From: Sympetrum striolatum | Lineage: Eukaryota; Arthropoda; Insecta; Odonata; Libellulidae | Assembly (NCBI GenBank): GCA_947579665.1 | Contig: OX388347.1 | Coordinates: 40,680,943-40,744,942 of the forward strand | DNA: 64,000 nt | Direction of reading: 5' to 3' | Shown: positions 1-12,965 of the stretch, piece by piece | Layout of the letters: each line of letters opens with the position of its first letter | Position numbering within the stretch: position 1 is the stretch's first letter | Notes under the pieces: generated by a model | The model's input: only the letters and a program-made list of their open reading frames with translations | Database searches by the model: none | What the model was told of the DNA's origin: nothing | Translations under genes and position numbers: made by a program

Positions 1-3000
1 CCACACACACCTGTTACTATGGAAACAAAACCTTATCGTTAGAAACACAAAGGGGGGAGAACTGGAAAGAAAAACAAAGAGAAAAGGAAAACGAATAAGA
101 GTTTTAAAGGGAGAGAATTGTATATATAGCGTGCGATTGAGAGCATGCAGAAGAGAGGCAGATTATGCGAGTTGGAAAAGAGGGGAAAATGTGAATATCG
201 CACCGCGCTATTGCTCTTAATATTGAAAAGCCATTGGCGCGGGGGAAGGCTTTAAAAATAAATCCGCAGCGGTTACGTGTAAATGAATTTAAAGCGTTCT
301 AATCCCACGGTTTTGCACCGGACTTGTTGGCTCGGAAAAGCCATAGAATGAATCAATTCGGTGGAATGAATCGACGCCATTAATTTTTCGTCATAAAGCC
401 TTTTGTGACATTCGCTTCGCTGGAGCAATTCAAATCATTCCTCTTTCCCGCCTTCTGTTTCATTTAATGTTAATGGTTTTCATTTTTAAGGCTTAAATCG
501 CGAAAAATAAACATCTCGAGGTTGTGCCTTATTCATTACTTTCCGTAACCGAGTTACGGTATCCAACGGCGTAATTTTGTTCGCGGTCGGTTGGATGTTC
601 TAATTCGAACGGGGGTTGTTAGTATACGATTAAGGGGTGTTTAAAGGTCACAAGAGTTATTCAGGCTGTCCGTGATTCCCCCGAGGATTTGTCAAACTGT
701 CAGCTTAGTCATTTTAGTTTCGTGCATTGCGACTTTCGAGGGAGGGGATTAATATTGAATTCTCCGATACCGGAAGCGCTGTACCAACGACGTTATGCGA
801 TTCCATTCTACGCCATCATGTATGACAATTGTTGGTAATGAACTTGCGGGTTTAGCGGGGATTCAGGATATGGAGAGGATAATTAACTAATTTGCTTTCC
901 CAGACGAAGTGTTAGAAGTTCCATCCTGGGGATTCGTCAACTATTTTAGTAAATAGTACTCAAATCTATCCTAGTACCACATAATCCATAATACCATTTC
1001 GCATTACTAACATATTCATCATGAGATAAAACAAATAAAGAGAGAGACGAATTTTCACCAACGGTGATAGAAAATACAATTTTGTCCTATATAGCTGATT
1101 ATTTGACAATGACGCTTACGTATGCGTTTCCTATTATTTTCAGGATTAACGAATTTGAACTATGTTCCGCTTTGTTTGCAAAAAAAAAGAAAGAAATTAG
1201 AATACTTTGAAAGGAATGTACGTACGTGAATGCGTAACCAATTGGAAACTAGGCCTCCGAGAATTTGATCTTTTTCCTTTTATTTTAAATATTATTTGTT
1301 CAATGGACTCAATGAGAGCTCTTCGGGTATATTTCAGCTAGAAAATGTTTGAATGAGGGAAATATTATGCGTTTCGCAGTTTTGCTGCGGTCTCTATAAT
1401 TGTTATTTAAATTTAATTCATGGAAGTGACCGCTATAACAAGTGTAAAAGTACTATTAAATGAAAGATAAAATGCCTTGTCAACATAGTTAGGGAAGTAT
1501 TTTTACAAATTATGTAGATCGATATTGAGTTTTTCCTAGCGTCCACTCTTTAGTTTTTGTCACAAAATTCCTGTGCCCTCAATAACGGGTATAACTACAT
1601 TATTCGCAGAATACAATTGCTTGCAGAGGCTAAAAATGTTTCATAATGACAGTCATGACAAGCAATTTATTCAAAGTTAAAATCAATTTATTCATTTCAG
1701 TATATATATTATTTAGCAAGGATCGTTTTTAAATATACTAAATTAACTTTTAACTAATAATATGTAAAACGTAAAAAACTAATAAATTAGGGTTCCTCGA
1801 AGTCAAATAACTTATTCACCTATCTCGCAAAAGAAATGGGACAAGAGTGATCTTCCTTAAGTCTTTCATGGAATTCGTCGATATTTGTAAGGATGTATGA
1901 ATAAGGGGTAAAAGATCCACTGCCAGAGTTTAGACTTATATCCTAGTATTGATCCTAACGCTTAACGTAGGATCTGAAAAGAACAAGGGAATAGTTCAGT
2001 GAGGTTTAATACTTAAGATTAGGACCAGGAAAGCAAACTAAGCATTAGCTCGGTGCATTGTATCTGGTTATTAATCTCTGGAATCTCGTTAAGTTAGAAA
2101 ATTGAAGGCGAGTAATTTAGTTTACGTTATCCATAATAGTAAGCAGGACGTTTAGATGATTCTTAGATGGGCAAAAAGTCCATCTAAGTGTTAGAATTGC
2201 ACAATCACAACTTGACGCATTCATTGTGGATTGTATGATTATAATGAACTATTTATATTGTAACATTGGTTCAATAATTGTTTTTAGATTAGCTAATAAA
2301 TAGTTTCATTTTAAATATCGCGTTATTGACGAGAGAAACATAAATTACTATTCAAAGAAAATTCGCCAAAGAGTGATGCAGGCATTATAAAAAAAGGGTT
2401 TGATTTAATAGAAACATATGCAATGAAAATTTCTTCCTCACTTTATTACTAAGCCTTATTTTGAATGAAACAAGAGGAAAAATAAAGTATCTGTATAAGG
2501 AATGAAATAAAACCTAATTCGCATACAATATTTCTTGGAAAAGCTGTGAGAGGACAAGATTAAGCACAAAAGAGGGAAAGTTTAGCCCAGAAAGCAATAA
2601 AGGTGAGAAAAATGGAGATGGTTTGATAAAGAGGAAGAGGCAGTGGATAAAAGAGAAAAACGGGAGATAAAAGATGAAAGATGAACATCCAAGGAATAAA
2701 GGGAGAGATAAAAAGAACTGAATGGAAGTAGTCGCACATGATGAAATTGATGCTCTGTTTATAACGATTTTTTTAGAGATTAATATATCTCAGTGAATAT
2801 TAAAACAATCTATTAAAATTCTTTCTGTTGATTGAATAAATTAGAATACAGATAATGTCTCGAAAACGTTCTATTATATGCTCTTTGATGTTTATAATGG
2901 ACATATTTTTGGCGAGATTTTTTTTTTAATTTTAACAGCGGCAAATTTCGACCAGCTTTACCTATCATCGTAAACATACTCATAGGACATACATCCACTA

Positions 3001-5467
3001 TAGAGGAAAGTTGATAGTACTGAATCACGATAATCAATATAGTTATGTTTATATCCGTGTCTTAAGATGTGTCATTTTAACAAGCTGTTAAGATTACATT
3101 CAATTGTCAATCCAAATTATTTCAAATCCAATGGCGGTTAGGAAGAGGAGAAGTAAATTTGAAAATCTTTAAATTATACTTTCTCCAGTAACTTTCGTTC
3201 CCTAGTCTTACACAATGCTCTATTTCCCCAATACAGTGAAGTAGTGAAGGGGTATGTGCCAAGTCTTTTTATTATTTTATATATATGAGTTGAGTTAAAA
3301 TCTTTACACTCCCTGAAGTTTTAAAGGATGCATTTTTTTCCACAATTAGATTTCGATATACATATTTAATGAAGTTTCACAGGTTATGCATAAATGATAA
3401 AGAGCATTAACCAAGTATGGATTGTACTAAAAATAAACGGTACTTACATTATTCTTTTGTAAATTTTCTCTCTCATTTGTGGTCTATTCTTATGTTTTAA
3501 ATTCTCTCAATTCTAAGCCTTGCAAGGCATTATTATAAAAATTTTTCGCACGGCATATTTTGCGAATTTACTCCAATATATTTTGGAGGAATTCGGAGAA
3601 TAAAAGAGCATGAGTGCTTACAGTATTTTCCAACGAATCGTTTGATGCATTATCACGCGATATTTAACACCTGCGGTCTCACTTTATTCTGATACATTAA
3701 TTTCAGGAATGTCATGCCTACCTTATTACCAAATTCCTGTCGGCATCGAAGAACTTATCGCTAGGTCGAATTAAATCTCTCTGCCTCTCACAAGAATGTG
3801 ACTATGGGTAGATGGATGTTGGATGGCGCAATTAAATTAGGGAGCATTTGATGACGGTCAAATTCCATTGGATATATCAAATTTGATGGTAAAACATAGT
3901 TTTCCAAGTCATGATAGCCCTTATGGCTCTATTTCACCATAATTAAACAAAATTTGTAGGGTTAATATTACTATTTTCACCTTTATCAGTATTATTAATT
4001 TATTGCAGTATAAAATGAAGGATTAAACTTAGCGTAATATCTAACCAGAACATTTCCACTTCGGTTTCCTAATCATAGCGAATAAAAGTGATCGACTGGA
4101 TAAATGTGTGTTATTATAGCATGGTTCTTACTTTATAGGAAGTCATTAAAATTATTTTCATGCATCACAATTATTAGCAATATAGATGAAATACAATTGA
4201 TATGCATGTATATTATATAAGCTAGTATCAGTTCCATAATTAAGTTTTATGTGTCAGAGAGGTTTAGGTAAACCACCTAGTTACGCATCCTAGATTGTTT
4301 GGTTATGTTTACTTTAGGTATTATTGACTGTTACCACAAAATCGATGCTGGTAGGCCCAGAAAAGACCTATAAATATTTTTTTAATGGAACAATTGCCAA
4401 CTGGATCTTTCCCTGAGAAATACTCAGTGCTTGCATGTAATTTAATTTAAATTCAAGAGTAATATTTGTAAATTAATTATAGGGAAAGAAAAATACTAAA
4501 CTGGCCCATTCCATGACAGGTGCGTGGTTTTCTTTACCTTTAATAGAATTTAATTAGCTAATGTGACCTTAAAATAATCGATCAATTTTAATTTCTTAAT
4601 AAGTGAGTTATACTTTTTAACGATTAACCGATTGAAAATTTTCAGAGTTATTCATGCTGTATGCGGGGTTTTCTGATGGTTTTCCTCACGATGTACAACA
4701 AATCTCGGGCAATCACTTATCACTCATGTTGCCCTGTAACAGTTATAAGAATACGAATAGTAATCATAATCTCATAAAATGATTTTTTAGCAAAAATGAT
4801 ATGTAAAATAGTCTAGAAGATTTGATTAGGTAGGTTTAAGAAGTATCAATAATCGAAAAAGAGTAACTTTTATGATCGTGGTTAGTATATTTTTATGTTT
4901 GGGCTTGAATGAAAGAGAATTGGATAAAATCATGGATTCCTTGTAAATTAACTTTGGAAGAAGATATTTCGGTTATCAGGTGATGTTGCCTTATTACAGG
5001 ATAATATAAGTGTATGGGTAAAAATATGGAGAATTTGAAGACGCTTTTACTGGCATGGAATAATTGTTAAAGTAATATTAAACAGCCAAATTTTTAAAAT
5101 ATTTTCTGACGTATTAAATTAATCATTCGTATTCCCTACCGCGAATCATAGATCACATTAACGATAATTTCCCTCCTAATATTTTGTGATGTTCCCAAAA
5201 TCTCAGCGATAGACGTTGCCATGCAATGCATCGAGTATGCGGAAAATTTGGAAATTTTACAATTAGCAAAGGCATTCATCTCTCTCTCCTGTCGGTAAAC
5301 TACAAATGACAAACGCTTAGTTTCCTGAAACTACATTTTTCTTCGTTTTTGTCCTATGCACGGTATACTGTGCATTGTATTCTAAAATGAGCCACGCAGT
5401 TTTAAAACTCAATACAGGAAAACAGGAGACTAAATGAATGGATTTCTGTTAATATGATTTAATAATT
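1..5467. other. AT-rich non-coding DNA, no gene seen
   Basis: No open frame here is longer than about 75 codons and none resembles a known protein. The stretch is ordinary AT-rich DNA with frequent stops in all frames. A purine-rich patch (about 2560-2735) and a small perfect 9-bp hairpin (2162-2170 with 2180-2188) are the only local structures noted. Intergenic or intronic sequence is the simplest reading. Confidence 0.6.
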
Positions 5468-5511
5468 TAATAATAAAAATTAATCTATGTATAGATCAAT
5501 TTTTATTATTA
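5468..5511. repeat. AT-rich palindrome with a third arm copy
   Basis: Bases 5468-5488 and 5491-5511 are reverse complements with one mismatch and a 2-base loop, so the DNA could form a cruciform or the RNA a hairpin. A third copy of the right-arm sequence follows at about 5523-5540, before a TA-rich run to about 5575. It could be a decayed fold-back element or slipped AT-rich DNA. Confidence 0.6.
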
Positions 5512-8059
5512 TATAATATTAATAGATTAATTTTTATTATATATTTTTATATATATATTTTTCATATATGCATATGAGCTTTGTGATTTTGGTCGTTCTT
5601 CTGTAGATACGAATGTTTTCAAATCGACCTCCCTGAAACTTAATTTATTTCATTTTTTAATTCAGCATTTAAAATCGAATTATAAATTATTCAAAAATGT
5701 TGTTAAATCTTTAGGGCAAACGAGGTCTTATGAGTATTTCCGGCATGGTATTACGCGTTAAAACGTTTCTGTTCCAAAATTGAATTGCATAACGCATTGG
5801 GCCAAATATGGGTATGGTGAAAATATCATCGGAGCTGAGATGAAATATTCCATTATGATAATTAATAATTTTAATTTATCCATTCCATGAACGTCAAAGC
5901 AATTCATCAATCCCGCATTTAGTTACCTAATTAAATGACTGATTCGTTGCGGGGAATGCAAATATCGTTTCCGATAACCACGAAATGTTACCGACGCCGC
6001 TTCCTTTTATGTCGCGTAATTTATAAGTTTTCACGTCACATTAAAAAGTACCCTCAGCGTTAGGAAAAACAGCAAAATTTTTCGAAGTTGTTTATGATTC
6101 TCCCGTACACGAACATGTATACGTATATATTTTGTTTACACGTCAAGAGATGAATGCCCGTTGAAATAACTGCGACATTTGTTTAAAATCGAACGACATC
6201 ACGGTTTTTGAGTGATGTTTATTTTTCAATATTTCCATGACGGTATCGGTTACAGGCCCACGCGCGGACGCTTCGGACATTTTACATATTCGGCCAAAAA
6301 AGCCGTAGACTGTCGAAATGGATTCAGCAGAGCGGACGTGAATCCATTAATATTTGAAAATGGATCGAAAATAAATCAAAATTCCATCGCTCTGCCCTTC
6401 ACTCCAAATGCATGGGATGCGTTATTATTTAGAAAAATGCAATTTAGATACCTTGGGTTCGAAGTGAATGCTTTTTTTTTGAAGCGTGGTCGCAGTGGAA
6501 GTGAAAATTTCAATACGGATGGTTCGACGTGAAAAAAAATCGTGTTTGTTCACTGAGGAACGCAGTATTTAATATTCATTTTTTTCCCAGAGTAAAAGCT
6601 ACTATTTGTCCCTATACTCACAGGCTCGAAGGGCGTAATGAACTATAGTTGAACACCTCAATCCTTCTTTTTATTCTTTACTCTTCTCGTAAAGGGAAAC
6701 AGCGCATTTAAACTGGGTTTTGATAGATGAAACAAAGAGATCTTTGTTGAGAAACAACATTTAGACAACTAGGCATGTAAAATACGAGGTACTCAAAATT
6801 AAAATAGCGAAATTGAGAACTAAGGACTCTCCACGATTATATTTATAGTTAATAATCATTAGTTGAGGCAGCTCAATCAAATACTCTGGAATAAAGAAAA
6901 ATAACTTTTAATGTGATTTGGAAGATTTGAATTTGAATATGAGAAATTAGGCAACATATTTTCCTCGGTATCAATTAATACTCTTTAAGCTTTTTTAAAA
7001 ACCTCCAATATAATGTATCATATGGCATTTTGATAAATAATTGAACTGAATTTACAAAATGATATAAAGGCAAATGCTATTGGGGTTGGTGAACTCTCTT
7101 TGAATCGGGAATATACATATATATTTCGTTGATAAAAATCGTTAGCATAGTTCCATTTATTTGCCTCTACCTTTATCATTCCCTTATACCTTTCAATTAT
7201 CTTGAGTGTCTTGCGAAACTTTGAGGCGGTTTTTTAGTTGGAAAACGTACTTATTGGAGCTCAAAAAAATAGGTTTATAAGTTTATTTGTTCCCATTCGG
7301 CTCTCTCGGTTCTTGTTTACGTTTTAAATTACTTTCCCGATGTTATTTTCTCAAAATCAGGTTCCATTGCAAATTTTCTCTATTGGAATGAATCGTTTCT
7401 TTGTGATTAATTTTCTTTCGCAAACGAAATTCTTTACAAGTCGACTTTTCCTTATACAATCAATTCATAATTAGCTTATTTCAATGGTGTATTTGGTGGA
7501 AGATTTTAAATGACGAATTAAGACGTTAAATGTTATAGTGTATTTATAGGGGAACCTCAGACATGGTGGGGGAATCTTCAGTCCAGGGGGGTTGAAAGAA
7601 AGTGAAAACAAATCCACAATCGGATCGTAACTTTCTTTCCTTGGGAAAAGAAGGAAATTGGTCCCTGACGATGTGGATGGAAGTTTGGAAGGGATAAGTT
7701 GCCACCGGAGGGAGATAAAAGAAGATTGGAGATTTGGAGCAGATGGGAGGAGAGAGGTTTAGGGAGATATTTTTGTGGGAGGGATGCAAAAGCAACCAGA
7801 TCTTATATCGCAGTCGGACCCCCTGATCCAGGGATGCGATCAGAGATATAATTCAAAGTTTGTCATCCGAAAACGCTTTGCCTTTAACACAGCCAAAGCG
7901 TATACATCGCTTTGCCACTTGTGTACCTCTATAATTGTAGTAATTGTCATGGAAATATGATAGAATGTATACGTCATTGGTAATTTTATCATACAAACAA
8001 ATTAACTCCCATGCTATGGAGCATAGGCGTATTGCAATTGCAGGTTGGTTTATAGGTAT
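5512..8059. other. AT-rich non-coding DNA, no gene seen
   Basis: The only frame above 100 codons is 6212-6532 (+, 106 codons). It has no recognisable motif, an unremarkable composition and no promoter or splice context, so I treat it as chance. A purine-rich patch lies at about 7550-7780. Nothing else was identified. Confidence 0.5.
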
Positions 8060-8234
8060 GAAATCTCCAAATCCGTCTTTGTCGGCGTTCCCCCTCTTAC
8101 TTCGCGTTAGTTGAACAATGCAAGAAAGGAATGCCGCACTTTTATGATACAAAGTTCGGCATTCTTTTATTGCTTTCTCGGACTACAGGGAAGTAAGACT
8201 AGGAACGCCGACAAAGACGGCTTTTGGAGATTTT
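8060..8234. mobile_element. Fold-back (long inverted repeat) element, probably a MITE
   Basis: Bases 8060-8139 and 8155-8234 form two ~80-bp arms that are reverse complements along their whole length, with roughly 80 percent identity and a ~15-base loop. The best conserved block is the 18 bases CGTCTTTGTCGGCGTTCC at 8074-8091, matched by its complement near 8201-8218. Such near-complete palindromes are typical of fold-back MITEs, and a transcript would form a long hairpin. I could not define a target-site duplication. The 99-codon minus-strand frame across it (7853-8152) is an artefact of the element. Confidence 0.75.
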
Positions 8235-9557
8235 AAACCTCTAATTCATTAGCAGTCGTGTTCCAAATTGTTTTTCTTTACATTACAGGTTGAGATCATA
8301 ATCTCAGTAATTTTTATGGAAATAATTCTATGGGTGATATGAACGTCTGGTAAACCAGTTTATTGATCCAGCAAGTTTGTAATCTTTTGTGCGTGAGTTT
8401 GTTTGGATTTTGAGATAAAGGAGTTTTCATGGCTAATTTATATCCAGCCTCTTAAGTTAAACTTTGATAGTTTAGTTATCCTGCATACTGACAAGTATTA
8501 TATTTAATATATTTCCTCGGTTTAACAGGATATCTTGTATAATAATCATCGATGTGTATATATTTATGAATCCTATGTCAGTAACTCCCGTAAAGAATCC
8601 ATAGGAGACATTTTCGAACATTTATATCATGCACTTCCCGACGTGATAGGATTATAAATTTTTGATGGTTGTTAAAAGTCCAATGGAGTATTGCATATTG
8701 ATATTTTTTTGTCCAAAGTATCCTTGGTTCAACTCTGGACAACTAGAATCGACTTTCATAAGAAATTAACATAAAGTTCATTTTGATCGATTGAAAATTT
8801 TTTTTCTTTTGCAGAATTATGGTAAATCCTATAGTACGTCCCTACAGTAAGTGCATTCTTCATTTCTCGAAATTTAATCAAAAATAATGGTTGTACGAAA
8901 TCACGATGAAATGCATAAGGCTTTTATTTTGGTCGTAGAATATCGTATTCGAGTCGAAATTGAGAGAATTAAGACAAATATGACAAAACATTTGTGTGAT
9001 ATTTTTAGCATAAAAAATTAATTGACGACAAAGAAGATTGTTGATCTAAACTCTCATTTATTTATTTTCAGAGTTTAAATGCATTAAAATGAATATTTCT
9101 GATCAAAAATCCGATATCGTATTGGGATTATTTATATTTTTGGTAAATATATTTAATTTTAATTCCGTCATTTTTGACGGGGGAATTCACTAGCTTATTT
9201 TTAATTTAAAGCGTAATATGACTAGTAGACTAAATCGATATTTCTTCAGTCTAAGGAAATCTTTGTCTCGCACGCTCAGAGTAGATTATTACGAAATCTT
9301 TTTGGCATAGAAATCTACTATGAATGTCTTCTTCGCGGTATCCTTTAATTTCAGATGCCCTCCAGAGTATGAGGTCCAATATACCCGTTCTTCGGTGGAA
9401 AAAGTCTGCCTTAGCCAGAAATCGGCCTTTGAATTCCTTACTTGATCATCCACAATTTTTCTCAATTCTTCCTACAAACCTGCTGATGCCTAGATTGCTG
9501 TAATTTTATTTGCATTTATTTTTATGAAATTTACTAGTAGTTGCTGCATTTCCCTCC
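8235..9557. other. AT-rich non-coding DNA
   Basis: No coding signal is seen. The only noted feature is the short dispersed hairpin sequence at 9165-9193, described separately. Confidence 0.55.
9165..9193 (-). repeat. Short dispersed hairpin sequence, copy 1
   Basis: Read on the minus strand this is CTAGTGAATT, a pyrimidine run, then CCGTCaAAAATGACGG, which forms a 6-bp stem around an A-rich loop. A second copy lies at 51537-51566 on the plus strand with only a few differences; similarity ends sharply outside about 30 bp. This suggests the end of a dispersed element or a conserved short motif. The class is unknown. Confidence 0.5.
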
Positions 9558-9650
9558 CTCGGCTTATACTCGAGTCAATTACTTTTCCTAGTTTAAGTGA
9601 TAAAATTAGGTAACTCCGGTTTATATTCGGGTCGGCTTATACTCGAGTTT
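9558..9650 (+). repeat. Repeat with three copies of a 15-bp CGGCTTATACTCGAG motif
   Basis: The 15-bp motif occurs exactly at 9560-9574 and 9633-9647, with a variant (CGGTTTATATTCGGG) at 9617-9631. The last two are separated by a single base, and the first is separated from them by a ~42-bp AT-rich spacer. The regular structure marks this as a repetitive or mobile element fragment rather than unique sequence. I have the impression of having met this motif in other animal genomes but could not check this. Confidence 0.55.
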
Positions 9651-9655
9651 ACGTT

Positions 9656-11799
9656 ACGTTTAAATTCAAAACTTTCGGAAAAAAATGCCTCTTTCACAAG
9701 GGAAAATTGCGGTACATGTTCCATTATTTCGGCCATAAATCTCAACATTTAGCTGTCACTCTCGCATTTGAAGCAGCATACAGCGTTTTGCGCCCCGAAA
9801 AATAGTCCCCTCGACCTCTGCGGAGGTAAACATTTTTCGGATTCCATTAAGTTTAGACCAAAGATAACGCATCAGAACGTGAGCCTGGAGATACGTTTAT
9901 TGCGCCCAAAAAAATCGGAGAAGAGGTAGTCAAAACGATTGCCTCAGCCGGGACGAAACCAGCCAGGATTAAAGGAGAGGTCCGCGCGACGAATACGCCA
10001 AAATACATATATAGCTCTCTCATCCAATTTCGGAAAAAATGCGACGCTCCCTTTTCGCCCATCCTTGTGATCTCCCCGGCGTCGCTAACGCATACTTCAG
10101 TCGGACTAAAGGCCGCGTTTAAGAATAAATATCCGTCTGAATATGAGATTTTTATGCTCTTTTTATCCCCACTTATTTTTCCTCGGATCGATCTTATTGA
10201 AGAACGCTTCTCAAATACGTCTTTTTTCCTTTTTTAAAGGTCGCACAAAGGGGAAGAGACAGTTATGAACATCTGAAATTTTGAGGGAGGAATGGAGAGT
10301 AGGAATGTATGCGAAAGAAAAAAACAGGAGATAAGGAATACGTACCTTTTGGTGCTCCTCCGTGGGAGGCAATATTGGAATTTGTCATTCCTCGTTAAAT
10401 ACAGTCTTGATCACTTATAGAGGATGAAACATTCAAGCCAATATTTGCTTAGATTTTCTTCCTCTTTTTGACAGACGACTTGATTGTTGCTTAATCTATA
10501 TATTCATCCAATGGAGACATTTCCAACGTCTTCAACGTATCAGTATTCGCCTTTAAATATAGTTTCAGTGACTAAAATCAAATTTAAGTTCCATATTGTT
10601 GAATATTTGCCTTAAAAGGCTGAGTGCTGTTGATGTGTACCCTTACCCATATATTACCAAAGCCTTCATCTTTACTAAAGATTCATTACTTCAAGTAGCG
10701 CTATCAGCCTCGTTAGGTATCAATATGCACTCGCCTTCATTTCGAGAACAGTAACTCTTCGTAACTTCGGAAAGATGTAAAAATATGTTTAAATTTACAA
10801 GTAAATTACTCATATGCCAACAACCGATTTTTAAGAATCATGAAATTTAAAAGATAATTTACGCACAACATGTAGATGAGGTTACTTACAATAGTAACTG
10901 AAAATTATTTCAGAAAACAAAATGTGCCAGTTTATCTCTTACAGTATTGTACTCAAGAATCTTTTTAACTATACTGTGACGTGATTGAAAGTAATTCGGC
11001 TATGAGAGTACTTGCATAGCAAACAGTAAACGTTGAGAAATTAAAATACCTACATATTCTTTTAACGAATCGTCAACGTTTTAATTTCAAAATCAGTTGG
11101 TAGCCTTTATTTATAATTCACGGAAAACTTAACTGTAGCAACTACTTAAACAATTTTCAGAAATGATTGACAATAATTATCCAGCATATAAATTATTTTC
11201 CTCGGGGCTGTTATATAAAAGTTAGTTGGAAATCTCTTTCATTCGATTTTATTAGTAGTCTAGGTATATAATAATCCTTATGTGATATGAAACCTTATTT
11301 ATTGCTCATTTAATTTTACTTTTTATTAAAATTCGAAATATATTGCAATTGTTAGCGAAACAATAAAATCCATTGCTTTCCTCTTCACGTTGTTTTGTTA
11401 TAAACTACGATCCTCATTTATTGAAATTTGTATTGAAAGAAAAAACGTTAAACAAGATATGAAAATGGAAATATTCGTATTCTTAAAATTAACGCTTGAA
11501 TAATCCCTTACCTCAATTATAATCAAGTTAATATTTAAACTTCATTTGAACTCATAAAATAATCGCGATGCGAAATTCTCCATAGAATGGTCGATAATTA
11601 ATATTGCAATCCAATGACAATCTTATTCCATTTTTTAAATATTTATTTGTCGTGCAAGTGTATCAGCCTCTCCAGCTGTAACCTACAAGTTTTCCTGACA
11701 TTATCTCATATTATCGCACAAATAGAACAATGTAGCAGATATTCCCTGTTTAAATTTTTTCTGAAAATTGAGGGTTAAACCGCGGTAATCTGCAATAAC
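9656..11799. other. AT-rich non-coding DNA
   Basis: Short frames only. A slightly more GC-rich patch around 9880-10120 carries a 69-codon minus frame without recognisable motifs. No repeat unit or RNA gene was identified. Confidence 0.5.
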
Positions 11800-12965
11800 G
11801 GAGGTTGACATTGTTATGTCCCAGAACGTTCTCTTCCCTCGCCCCAGGGCCAAAAGCTTTACCCCCCAAAAAAACTCTCCCTTTCTCTTCCCCCCAATTT
11901 CTCCTCCCAAACTTTTAGCTCGGATGCCGCTTTTATTGAAACCTTTCCGCCATTTCCGCTGCGCACACACACTTCTCGATTCAGGGCACGCGCCCTCGCG
12001 GATAAAAACCTAAGCAAACAAAAAAGGACGAACGGATAACGCCGATTGAGCGCCGCTATCTCCGTGCGTGAGGGCGCCAAAACAGCTCCACTTTTTTTTC
12101 TATCTCTCATCCCGGGCCATCTTGGCCACAAAGAGAGGAAAAACAAAGGGCAAACGGCGGGAGGTCGAAATGAGCGAGGTGAGATAGAAAGCGAGATTTT
12201 TATTGCGTCGGAGGGAAGGAGAGGAAATCCAGAAAGGGAGGCGAGAGAGATACATTTTGTATAAATATTGGTCCAGGCAGAGGTTGGATAGAGAGCCTCA
12301 TCTTTCACTGATTCTTCCGCAGTAAAGAATGTACGAGTTCTTCTTCGCCACACATAACGGCCCCTTGTACATTTTTTGTTCTCGATCTTTTCCCCGTTCC
12401 GGAGTAACTCGCCATGCGAACGTGGAAAGAATACAGAGCGGTTTTTTGGGGAAAGGTTCCGCTGATTAAAACGTCCACGGTGAAAGGTGCGAGAGTAGCG
12501 AAGTTTCTTTCGGGCAAACAGAGGACTTACGGGGATTTTATTCCGGCTTCATCAAAGCGTTTTGTGTGGATGTGTGAAAACAAAGCGGGCACACACACAA
12601 ATGACTCTCGAAGAGGTTCGGAGGTGAACTTTTGAGTGTTGTTTTTTTTCGTTTCTCGCCGGCTCGAAATTCAAAGATTAAATTGCGTGGGAGAAAGTGG
12701 TTCCGCGGGATTCGCTCTCAGAGGGAAATTTGAACGGAGAGAGTTATGAGTCACAATTCGTTACCGCAGGCATTAAACGAAACGCTCAAGATGAAAAGCG
12801 AAGTACACCTGATAGGGGACTCTCGGGTAATGAAATACAATTTGTCACCGCGGGCGTGTATCAAGCGAAATATCTAGTGTCAAAAGTGAAGCGGACTGAC
12901 AGCCTTCGCGAAGAGGAAAGGAGGTGGTGTCAGCTTAACGGAAACACGATTAATACAATAACTCG
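11800..12965. other. CpG-retaining GC-richer island with many overlapping short frames
   Basis: The base composition changes clearly: CpG dinucleotides are frequent, runs of C or G occur, and short open frames overlap in several frames on both strands, which reflects few AT-rich stops rather than coding. No translated frame matches a family I know. A 20-bp sequence at 12752-12771 recurs with four differences at about 12836-12855, 84 bp later. Possible readings are a regulatory island, an untranslated exon or an old conserved element. Confidence 0.45.

Noticed and set aside
8722..8745. Isolated TCCTTGGTTCAACTCTGG resembling the B-box core of the 37-kb array
   Set aside because: Flanking sequence does not show the other shared blocks of the array unit; a single match of this length may be chance.
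12261..12300. TATAAATA in a CpG-rich island as a promoter
   Set aside because: No TCAGT-type initiator at about 30 bp downstream.
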